NCBI GenBank assembly: GCA_020846375.1
Contig: JADLDZ010000266.1
Coordinates: 1-6,184, forward strand
Source: Nitrospirales bacterium
Lineage (GTDB): Bacteria; Nitrospirota; Thermodesulfovibrionia; Thermodesulfovibrionales; Dissulfurispiraceae
Direction of reading: 5' to 3'
Length of the DNA stretch: 6,184 bases
Shown: piece after piece, positions 1 to 4,397 of the stretch
Layout of the letters: each line of letters starts with the position of its first letter
Position numbering within the stretch: position 1 is the stretch's first letter
The notes under the pieces: model-generated
What the model was told of the DNA's origin: nothing
The model's database searches: none
What the model saw: the letters and a program-made list of their open reading frames with translations, nothing else
Position numbers and translations under genes: made by a program

Positions 1-2
1 CA

Positions 3-107
3 ACCACGGAGAAATATGCGCGGGGTGTTGACCTCGAAATGATGAGAAAAACGCAGGCACTTATTCAGATACCCACCGATCTTATCCCTAAAAACGACTG
101 TCCCTGA
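3..107 (+). CDS. C-terminal tail of a probable tyrosine recombinase (partial, 5' end outside window)
   Basis: The third reading frame is open from the window edge to a TGA at 105-107 and encodes about 34 residues. It begins TTEKYARGVDLEMMRK. This resembles the end of XerC/phage-integrase-type tyrosine recombinases, where a 'TTE.YA..DLEM.RK' stretch follows the last helix and contains the nucleophilic tyrosine that forms the 3'-phosphotyrosyl bond with DNA; here that would be the Tyr at codon 15-17. The Arg/His/Arg catalytic residues and the core-binding domain would lie left of the window, so intactness cannot be judged. The extra Gly before VDLEM is slightly unusual. The call rests on a short motif only; another protein end, or a decayed remnant, is possible. 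Confidence 0.45.
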   Translation, partial: TTEKYARGVDLEMMRKTQALIQIPTDLIPKNDCP

Positions 108-117
108 TGTGTCCCTG
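99..117. repeat. Short tandem direct repeat TGTCCCTG
   Basis: The octamer TGTCCCTG occurs at 99-106 and again at 110-117, an 11-base period (about one helical turn). It overlaps the stop codon of the putative recombinase tail. It could be part of a recombinase binding site or the end of a mobile element, but no matching partner is seen elsewhere in the window, so no function is assigned. Confidence 0.4.
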
Positions 118-194
118 GAACTTTTTTCGAGTCGAAATTATCGTTTAAAATCAGCAATTTACACGGCTTTATGTTATAGCGGCATTATAGCAGA
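108..194. other. Non-coding spacer between two converging genes
   Basis: This AT-richer gap separates the plus-strand recombinase tail from the stop of the minus-strand radical SAM gene. It contains a TTATAGC direct repeat (about 174-190) but no convincing hairpin followed by a T-run on either strand. I see no clear terminator for either gene and no small gene. Confidence 0.5.
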
Positions 195-1205
195 CTACGG
201 CATGCCCCGTCCTTCGATAAGCGTACCGCACTGCAGGCACTTCCCCTCTCTCATGCGGAGGGAGGTCAGCTGAAACCCCCTCCGTTCGATCAGCAGTGCC
301 CCGCAGGAGGGGCACCAGGTATTCTCGCCTCCCTCTCCCGGCACATTCCCCTCATAGACATATTTCAGCCCCGCCTTCAGTCCGATCTCCCGCGCCCGCC
401 GCAAGGTGCTGAGGGGAGTGCGCGGCTTGTCAACCAGCTTGAACGTGGGATAGTACTGGGTGACATGCCAGGGAATGGCAGGATCCACCGATTTCAGGAA
501 TTCGGCGGCAAAGGTGAGAAACTCGTCGGAATCGTTATGATCGGGGATGATCAGGGTAGTGACCTCGACCCACACTCCCCGCTCTTTCATCAGGCGTATG
601 GTATCGAGCACCGGCTGCAGCTTCGCCCCCACGATCTTCCGGTAAAAGGCATCGTCCCCCTTCAGGTCGATGTTGTTCGCGTCGAGATACGGGGCGATGA
701 GCCGGACAGCGTCGGGACCGGTATACCCATTGCTGACAAAGACATTCCCGATCCCCCGCTGATGCGCGAGGCGAGCGCATGCATACGCGAACTCGAAGAA
801 TATGGTGGGCTCCGTATAGGTATAGGAGATGCTGGCACACCCGAGGCGTTCCGCCTCCTGCACCACCTGCTCCGGGGTCATATGCTCTCCGGGAATATCG
901 GAGTGTTCCTTGGGATATTGGGAAATACCGGCATTCTGGCAGTGCATGCACCTGAAATTGCACCCCACCGTCGCGATGGAGTAGGAGCGGGAGCCGGGAT
1001 GGAAGTGGAAAAGAGGCTTCTTTTCGATGGGATCGACGTTCCTCGCCGCCACTTTCCCGTATACGAGCGTGTAGAGGACTCCCTCCCTGTTCTCCCGCAC
1101 CCCGCATAGTCCCCTCCTGCCGGGAGAAATGGAGCAATACTGCGGGCAGAGGAAGCACTTCACCCTGCCGTCTCCGATTTTCTCGTAGAGCCTTGCCTCC
1201 GTCAC
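195..1205 (-). CDS. amrS: AmmeMemoRadiSam-type radical SAM enzyme (AmrS family)
   Basis: Predicted 336-residue cytoplasmic iron-sulfur enzyme related to pyruvate formate-lyase activating enzyme. The radical SAM cluster motif CNFRCMHC (Cys82, Cys86, Cys89) sits after a family-specific N-terminal cysteine set (Cys17, Cys20, Cys24, Cys34; 'CFLCPQYC...RRGLCGVREN'). The C-terminus carries a second zinc-ribbon-like pair, CPSC (about 298-301) and CLQC (about 323-326). The family is named for its genomic association with AMMECR1 and MEMO proteins; I do not know an established substrate. I chose the GTG at 1205 because homologues begin just before 'EARLYEKIGDG.V.C' and are about 335 residues long. A longer frame to 1451 only reads through the upstream gene. 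The GTG lies 2 bases after the stop of the DUF2934 gene and has a poor ribosome site of its own, so translational coupling is likely. No AMMECR1 or MEMO gene is in the window. Confidence 0.9.
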   Translation of the reverse strand: MTEARLYEKIGDGRVKCFLCPQYCSISPGRRGLCGVRENREGVLYTLVYGKVAARNVDPIEKKPLFHFHPGSRSYSIATVGCNFRCMHCQNAGISQYPKEHSDIPGEHMTPEQVVQEAERLGCASISYTYTEPTIFFEFAYACARLAHQRGIGNVFVSNGYTGPDAVRLIAPYLDANNIDLKGDDAFYRKIVGAKLQPVLDTIRLMKERGVWVEVTTLIIPDHNDSDEFLTFAAEFLKSVDPAIPWHVTQYYPTFKLVDKPRTPLSTLRRAREIGLKAGLKYVYEGNVPGEGGENTWCPSCGALLIERRGFQLTSLRMREGKCLQCGTLIEGRGMP

Positions 1206-1207
1206 CG

Positions 1208-1507
1208 CTATTCCGTTTTTTTCGTCCGTGTCGTTCTTGTCGTCTTCTTTGCTCCTGCGGCAGCGGTTTTTCCGGATTTCGCCCTGCTCTTCGTTTCCCC
1301 TTTCGCCTCGGTCTTCCGGGCACCCCTTTTCACCGCAGCCCTCTTCTCTTTCCCGCTGCCGCTTTCCTCTCCGCCCTTCTTCCTGCCGCCGCCATTCATC
1401 ACGATTTTTTCCGCTTCGAGCCAGTTCTCGAGATCGCGCCCCTCTCTCCACCCGCTCTTTTCATAGAGCTCCCGGGCGACCTTCGAGATTTTTTCATGTA
1501 CATTCAT
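1208..1507 (-). CDS. DUF2934 domain protein with lysine-rich histone-H1-like tail
   Basis: This 99-residue protein has two parts. Residues 1-36 (MNVHEKISKVARELYEKSGW, then REGRDLENWLEAEKIV) match the DUF2934 pattern: a short helical 'A.ELYE..G...G.DL..WL.AE' segment whose molecular function is not established. Residues 37-99 are a low-complexity tail of Lys, Arg, Ala, Thr, Gly and Glu; about 21 of 63 residues are Lys or Arg, with KK and RTTRTKK clusters, resembling histone H1 or AlgP-type tails. Nucleic-acid binding or nucleoid compaction is a reasonable inference but not shown. The start is well supported by GGAGG six bases before the ATG and a good sigma70-like promoter upstream. It is the first gene of a likely two-gene transcript with the radical SAM gene. 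The tail's biased codons explain the long spurious frames in this region. Confidence 0.82.
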   Translation of the reverse strand: MNVHEKISKVARELYEKSGWREGRDLENWLEAEKIVMNGGGRKKGGEESGSGKEKRAAVKRGARKTEAKGETKSRAKSGKTAAAGAKKTTRTTRTKKTE

Positions 1508-1512
1508 CGTCT

Positions 1513-1518
1513 ACCTCC
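1513..1518 (-). promoter_or_regulatory. Ribosome binding site of the DUF2934 gene
   Basis: On the minus strand TGGAGG is followed by six to seven bases (TAGACG) and the ATG at 1507-1505. This near-ideal Shine-Dalgarno spacing fixes the start of the 99-residue frame and argues against the overlapping frame that starts at 1451. Confidence 0.75.
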
Positions 1519-1539
1519 AACAGTAAGATTTATTATGAA

Positions 1540-1568
1540 ATAATATCACTGTTGCAGCCGCCTGACAA
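1540..1568 (-). promoter_or_regulatory. Sigma70-type promoter for the DUF2934-amrS unit
   Basis: On the minus strand TTGTCA (1568-1563) is separated by exactly 17 bases from TATTAT (1545-1540). Each hexamer is one mismatch from consensus. Transcription would start near 1533, giving a leader of about 26 bases that carries the GGAGG site. The -10 hexamer is also the left arm of a small dyad, TATTAT-TTC-ATAATA (1545-1531), which could be an operator or simply AT-rich start-site sequence. Confidence 0.65.
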
Positions 1569-1626
1569 GGTTTTCTGCGAATAAGGAAAGGGAAAGCGCA
1601 TCGAAAAGGGATTCAAGGGAAAACAG

Positions 1627-1714
1627 TGGGATTGCTTCAGGATACGACCCTTCGCAATGACAGGCAATGCGAGCCCTTCTCCTCCTGCATTGCGGGCAAA
1701 GCGAAGCAATCTCA
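1627..1714. repeat. Dispersed palindromic repeat element (GATTGCTTC ends)
   Basis: The element is bounded by inverted ends: TGGGATTGCTTC at 1627-1638 and GAAGCAATCTCA at 1703-1714, complementary at 11 of 12 positions. A nested pair, CGCAATG (1653-1659) and CATTGCG (1688-1694), is also complementary, so the whole could fold into a long stem with an internal loop. Translated on the minus strand it gives the 'LRFARNAG...VIAKG..LKQSH' type of peptide that I recall being repeatedly mis-annotated from short dispersed repeats in many bacterial genomes. It is non-autonomous: no transposase lies nearby. It is placed between the two divergent promoters, so it could act as a transcribed hairpin or an insulator, but nothing here proves a role. 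Confidence 0.65.
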
Positions 1715-1775
1715 AGGGGACGCCTACTCACCGGGGATTTTGATGTGTCTGCCTTGGAGATACCCATGCCGAGCC

Positions 1776-1804
1776 TTGTGAAAGACCGTGGAGTATGCAA
1801 TACT
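1776..1804 (+). promoter_or_regulatory. Candidate promoter for the cyclophilin-methyltransferase pair
   Basis: TTGTGA (1776-1781) is followed by 17 bases and AATACT (1799-1804). A TG dinucleotide one base before the -10 hexamer (1796-1797) gives an extended -10 form. Each hexamer matches the sigma70 consensus at 4 of 6 positions. The predicted start near 1811 leaves about 26 bases before the ATG at 1837, containing GGAGG. It is the best candidate in the gap but only moderate in quality. Confidence 0.4.
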
Positions 1805-1836
1805 ATCAACGCGGAGTACTGCTGCCCGGAGGATAC

Positions 1837-2442
1837 ATGAAAGCACTCGGATCAGGGCTTCCCCTCACCTTCATGCTGCTGTGGGTCCTTGCCGCACACG
1901 CCGGAACCGGGAGCGATTACGCGACAAAACAATTCACGAAAGAGGAGAGCGGAAAGATGGCAGAGACACGGGCAGTGATCGAGACGAAATTCGGAAATAT
2001 CGAGCTCAGGTTTTTCCCCGACGTGGCGCCGGGACATGTGAATAGTTTCATCACGCTTGCGAAGGAGGGTTTCTATGACGGGACCACCTTCCATCGCGTC
2101 ATCCCCGGGTTCATGATACAGGGGGGAGACCCTTACTCGAAGGACGCCGACACATCGAAGCACGGCACAGGAGGGCCCGGCTATACCGTCAAAGCCGAGT
2201 TCAACGACAAGCCCCATAAGCGCGGAACCCTCTCCATGGCGCGGGCAGCGCATCCTGACAGCGCCGGCTCCCAGTTCTTCATCTGCGTGGCGGACGCCTC
2301 CTTCCTCGACAGGCAATACACCGTATTCGGTGAGGTCGTGTCGGGAATGGAAGTGGTGGACATGATCGTCAACCAGCCCCGGGATGCGCGGGACAACCCA
2401 CGGGAGAGGGTCGAGATGAAAATCAGGATCGAGGAGAAATAG
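1837..2442 (+). CDS. Cyclophilin-type peptidyl-prolyl cis-trans isomerase with signal peptide
   Basis: This 201-residue enzyme interconverts cis and trans Xaa-Pro bonds and helps proteins fold. The N-terminus (MKALGSGLPLTFMLLWVLAA, then HAGTG) looks like a signal peptide with likely cleavage after AHA, so this form would be exported. The cyclophilin domain runs from about residue 45 to the end. Active-site residues, by alignment to human CypA in memory, are His86, Arg87, Phe92 and Gln95 in FHRVIPGFMIQGGD, and Gln146 and Phe148 in GSQFFIC. The cyclosporin-contact Trp is Phe156 and the following His is Tyr161, as in many bacterial cyclophilins that bind cyclosporin poorly. I chose the ATG at 1837 for its GGAGG ribosome site five bases upstream; an in-frame ATG at 1795 lies inside the candidate promoter. 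A second ATG at 1957 (MAETRAVIETKFG) also has a purine-rich site and would give a cytosolic protein of 161 residues. Confidence 0.9.
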   Translation: MKALGSGLPLTFMLLWVLAAHAGTGSDYATKQFTKEESGKMAETRAVIETKFGNIELRFFPDVAPGHVNSFITLAKEGFYDGTTFHRVIPGFMIQGGDPYSKDADTSKHGTGGPGYTVKAEFNDKPHKRGTLSMARAAHPDSAGSQFFICVADASFLDRQYTVFGEVVSGMEVVDMIVNQPRDARDNPRERVEMKIRIEEK

Positions 2443-2446
2443 CGCA

Positions 2447-3454
2447 ATGCCTGGGATAAGGGAAGCGAAGGAACTGAGGAAGTTATGGGGAGGGTTCTGG
2501 TCCTCCCGGGTGCTGCTCACCGCCAACAATTACCGCATCTTCGATTTCCTCACGGCCCCGCGCACCGCGGCGGAACTGGCAAGGAAGATGCAAACAGACC
2601 CCAGGGCAACGGAGATTCTTCTGGATGCGGCAACCGGCCTCGGGCTTCTGAAGAAGGCCGCGGGCGCCTACCGGAACACCCCACTCGCCGCATCTTTCCT
2701 CGTCGCCGGCAGCCCCTTTTACCAGGGCGATATCCTCCGGCATGCCGACGGCCTGTGGAAAAGCTGGTCCGGCCTGGACGAAACAGTCAGGACAGGCAAG
2801 CCCGACCGGGCTGTGCCCCTGGACCGGGATGCCTTCATCCGCGGCATGCACAACCTCGCCTCGCTGAAAGCGGCGGAGGTGATGCAAACGATCGGGCTGA
2901 AGGGCGTTCGCAAGGCCCTTGACCTCGGCGGAGGCCCCGGGACCTACTCCATGGAGATGGCGAGGAAGGGGGTTTCCGTCACCCTTTTCGATCTGCCCGA
3001 TACCGTCAGGATCGCGAAGAGCATCATCAGGAAGGCAAGGGTGAAGGGCATTGCGTATCTCGAGGGAGACTTCCTGGCGGACAGGATAGGAGACGGGTAT
3101 GACCTCATCCTCATCAGCCAGATATTCCATGCCTTTTCCCCTGAAGAGAACCTCAGGACCCTGCAGAAGTGCAGGGGAGCGCTGAACCCGGGGGGCAGAG
3201 TCGTTATCCAGGAGTTCTTCCTGGACTCCGGCAGGACCTCTCCCCCGCAGAGTGCGCTCTTTTCGGTGAATATGCTGGTGAATACGGAGGGGGGGAGATG
3301 CTATTCCCCATCCGAAATGAAGAAGTGGCTTGCACGGGCGGGCTTCAAGAATGTCCGGGAGACTCTCCAGGAAGATACGGTGCTGATAGAGGCGCACACC
3401 CCCGCCTCCCTCCCCCGGAAGAGCGCCGGGAAAAACAGCCCCGTGAAAGAATAA
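2447..3454 (+). CDS. SAM-dependent O-methyltransferase (family 2, plant-type fold)
   Basis: This 335-residue protein has the layout of the O-methyltransferase family 2. An N-terminal winged-helix dimerisation domain (about 10-85; 'NNYRIFDFL...AAELARKM...ATEILLDAATGLGLLKK') is followed by a class I Rossmann methyltransferase domain. Motif I is LDLGGGPG (159-165), the acidic residue that binds the SAM ribose is probably Asp182 in TLFDLPD, and GDFL (Asp208) probably contacts adenine. His228 in QIFHAFSPEEN lies where plant and bacterial O-methyltransferases place the catalytic base. Relatives methylate hydroxyls on quinones, carotenoid intermediates and polyketides; nothing here identifies the acceptor. 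The last 20 residues are Lys/Ser/Pro-rich and probably disordered. It begins 4 bases after the cyclophilin stop, with GAGGAG in the end of that gene, so the two are likely co-transcribed, though no functional link is obvious. Confidence 0.85.
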   Translation: MPGIREAKELRKLWGGFWSSRVLLTANNYRIFDFLTAPRTAAELARKMQTDPRATEILLDAATGLGLLKKAAGAYRNTPLAASFLVAGSPFYQGDILRHADGLWKSWSGLDETVRTGKPDRAVPLDRDAFIRGMHNLASLKAAEVMQTIGLKGVRKALDLGGGPGTYSMEMARKGVSVTLFDLPDTVRIAKSIIRKARVKGIAYLEGDFLADRIGDGYDLILISQIFHAFSPEENLRTLQKCRGALNPGGRVVIQEFFLDSGRTSPPQSALFSVNMLVNTEGGRCYSPSEMKKWLARAGFKNVRETLQEDTVLIEAHTPASLPRKSAGKNSPVKE

Positions 3455-3462
3455 AAAAACAG

Positions 3463-3491
3463 TTGACATTCATTCTGAAAAATGTCATTCT
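3463..3491 (+). promoter_or_regulatory. Strong candidate promoter for the cold-shock gene
   Basis: A consensus -35 TTGACA (3463-3468) stands 17 bases before CATTCT (3486-3491). The -10 match is weak (3 of 6), but it is preceded by TGT, the extended -10 form. An A-rich tract just upstream (about 3449-3459) could act as an UP element. It begins 8 bases after the methyltransferase stop and points to csp. Transcription from it would start near 3498, giving a leader of about 110 bases that includes the hairpin at 3528-3560. Confidence 0.5.
3464..3487. promoter_or_regulatory. Inverted repeat TGACATT-N10-AATGTCA over the csp promoter
   Basis: TGACATT (3464-3470) and AATGTCA (3481-3487) are perfect 7-base inverted arms separated by 10 bases, with centres 17 bases apart. 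They overlap the -35 element and reach the first bases of the -10. This geometry fits a dimeric repressor or activator site, but I do not recognise the regulator. It may also be chance. Confidence 0.35.
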
Positions 3492-3527
3492 TTCTCTCGA
3501 AGTGACAGAAGTTTTTGACCGTAAAGG

Positions 3528-3560
3528 GCCACAAAGACTTTTAGCTTTGTGGCTTTTTTT
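3528..3560 (+). terminator. Intrinsic terminator, possibly inside the csp leader
   Basis: GCCACAAAG (3528-3536) and CTTTGTGGC (3545-3553) form a perfect 9-base-pair stem with an 8-base loop (ACTTTTAG), followed directly by seven T residues (3554-3560). It lies 74 bases after the methyltransferase stop, so it can end that transcript. It also lies downstream of the best csp promoter and 50 bases before the csp ATG, so it may act as an attenuator for csp. Confidence 0.8.
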
Positions 3561-3609
3561 GTTCTCGTCCTTCTGGAACTTTAGTCTATCTATGTAAGGA
3601 GGGAAAAAG

Positions 3610-3810
3610 ATGGCGAAAGGAACGGTAAAGTGGTTCAATGACGCGAAAGGCTTCGGCTTCATTACGAGCGAAGACGGCAGCGATGTGTTTGTCCACTATT
3701 CTTCCATCCAGAGCAACGGGTTCAAATCCCTTGCCGAGGGCGATTCGGTTACCTTTGAAGTCGAGAGCGGTCCGAAAGGCCCCAAGGCGCTCAATGTGAT
3801 GAAATCATAA
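3610..3810 (+). CDS. Cold-shock protein, CspA family
   Basis: This is a 66-residue single cold-shock domain of normal family length. It binds single-stranded RNA and DNA, melts RNA secondary structure, and can act as an RNA chaperone or transcription antiterminator in the cytoplasm. The start MAKGTVKWFNDAKGFGFI is typical. RNP1 is KGFGFI (13-18) and RNP2 is VFVHY (26-30); these aromatic residues stack on bases. The C-terminus (VESGPKGPKALNVMKS) is complete. The start is fixed by a near-perfect TAAGGAGG (3595-3602) seven bases before the ATG. The gene is monocistronic: a terminator follows 20 bases after the stop, and another hairpin with a T-run lies between its best promoter and its start codon. 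Paralogues are common, so no numbered csp symbol is given, and whether it is cold-induced cannot be read from the protein. Confidence 0.97.
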   Translation: MAKGTVKWFNDAKGFGFITSEDGSDVFVHYSSIQSNGFKSLAEGDSVTFEVESGPKGPKALNVMKS

Positions 3811-3830
3811 TTAATCGATCGTCAGATACC

Positions 3831-3860
3831 AATCCCCCTGTTCCCCAGGGGGATTTTTTT
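3831..3860 (+). terminator. Intrinsic terminator of the cold-shock gene
   Basis: AATCCCCCTG (3831-3840) pairs perfectly with CAGGGGGATT (3846-3855) around the loop TTCCC, and the T-run extends to 3860. It is GC-rich and strong, 20 bases after the csp stop. On the other strand there is no T-run after the stem, so it is unlikely to be an efficient terminator for the convergent gene that ends at 3878. Confidence 0.9.
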
Positions 3861-3877
3861 CTTCTGTTCCGCCCTTC

Positions 3878-4306
3878 TCAGGTATTTGCCGCTGCAAGAG
3901 TCCTCTCCTTATCCCTGAAGAGCACGTCGCATTTCCGGTAATGCGTTCTGAGCACAATACCCTTTCCGAAAAGGGGGTGTGCAATGACATCCCCCTCCTG
4001 AAAGGACTGCCCCATATCGTAGGAAAGCTCCCGGCCCTTTGCCTGTGCCATGCCCGCCTCCCACTTGTCTATCGTCGTTCTGACGGGCTCAAGGGCCTTC
4101 CGGGCAGCCCCGGACCGCCGGTCCCCGTTTCCTGGCGTTCTCTTTGTCGTCTCCCTGTTCCGGTAACTGTGGATACTGCCGCAGGTCCTGCACTGCACCT
4201 TGACGATCTTCTGCCCTACCATCGCGATAATGATATGTCCCAGGTCGAGTTTGCACCGGGTGCAATAGGAACTCACCTCTTCTCCCGCTGAAAGCTTTTT
4301 CTCCAT
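3878..4306 (-). CDS. Small zinc-ribbon protein with PcrA/UvrD-tail-like Tudor domain
   Basis: This 142-residue protein is not of assigned function. Residues 1-50 contain a CxxC pair, CTRC, then about 20 residues (KLDLGHIIIAMVGQKIVKVQ) and CRTCGS, a four-cysteine zinc ribbon. A basic linker with little predicted structure (about 50-95; RNRETTKRTPGNGDRRSGAA and onward) follows. The C-terminal 40 residues, FQEGDVIAHPLFGKGIVL...CDVLFRDKERTLAA, resemble the 'GD.V.H..FG.G.V...V.F' Tudor-like fold at the end of PcrA/UvrD helicases, which contacts RNA polymerase, and less closely CarD-type domains. A role bound to RNA polymerase or nucleic acid is inference. I chose the ATG at 4306 because AAGGAG lies four bases upstream; the frame is open to 4372, but those extra residues read an intergenic sequence. 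It lies 91 bases after maf and may be co-transcribed. Confidence 0.7.
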   Translation of the reverse strand: MEKKLSAGEEVSSYCTRCKLDLGHIIIAMVGQKIVKVQCRTCGSIHSYRNRETTKRTPGNGDRRSGAARKALEPVRTTIDKWEAGMAQAKGRELSYDMGQSFQEGDVIAHPLFGKGIVLRTHYRKCDVLFRDKERTLAAANT

Positions 4307-4310
4307 ACCT

Positions 4311-4316
4311 CTCCTT
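4311..4316 (-). promoter_or_regulatory. Ribosome binding site deciding the start of the zinc-ribbon gene
   Basis: On the minus strand AAGGAG is followed by AGGT and the ATG at 4306-4304. The longer in-frame start at 4372 has no comparable site, so the shorter 142-residue protein is preferred. Confidence 0.65.
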
Positions 4317-4397
4317 CTATCGATATTCCAGTTTGGATTGTCCACTTGTGCGTCCGATAAAGGGAACATCACCTTCTGCAGGACCCTGGAGCGTGCC

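Noticed and set aside
174..190. TATAAT-like repeat on the minus strand read as a promoter
   Set aside because: TATAAT is present in the direct repeat, but no acceptable -35 with correct spacing and no gene downstream on that strand within the window support it.
535..1323. Long minus-strand frame of 262 codons inside the radical SAM gene
   Set aside because: It is a shadow of the radical SAM coding sequence with no recognisable domain and Arg/Gly-rich low-information sequence.
1206..1451. N-terminal extension of the radical SAM frame up to 1451
   Set aside because: It overlaps the DUF2934 gene in another frame, has an Arg/Glu/Gly-rich composition typical of an out-of-frame reading, and lies outside the normal family length. 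The DUF2934 frame has a clear ribosome site, promoter and domain match.
1533..1809. Small minus-strand open frames of 60 and 87 codons
   Set aside because: They translate the dispersed repeat and the flanking promoter region; the peptides match the familiar repeat-derived false protein rather than a conserved family.
1795..1836. Earlier in-frame ATG for the cyclophilin
   Set aside because: It lies inside the candidate promoter, has no ribosome site, and would put a non-signal stretch before a good signal peptide that starts at 1837.
3463..3491. Sigma54 promoter in front of csp
   Set aside because: There is no TGGCAC-N5-TTGC pattern; TTGACA with 17-base spacing fits sigma70.
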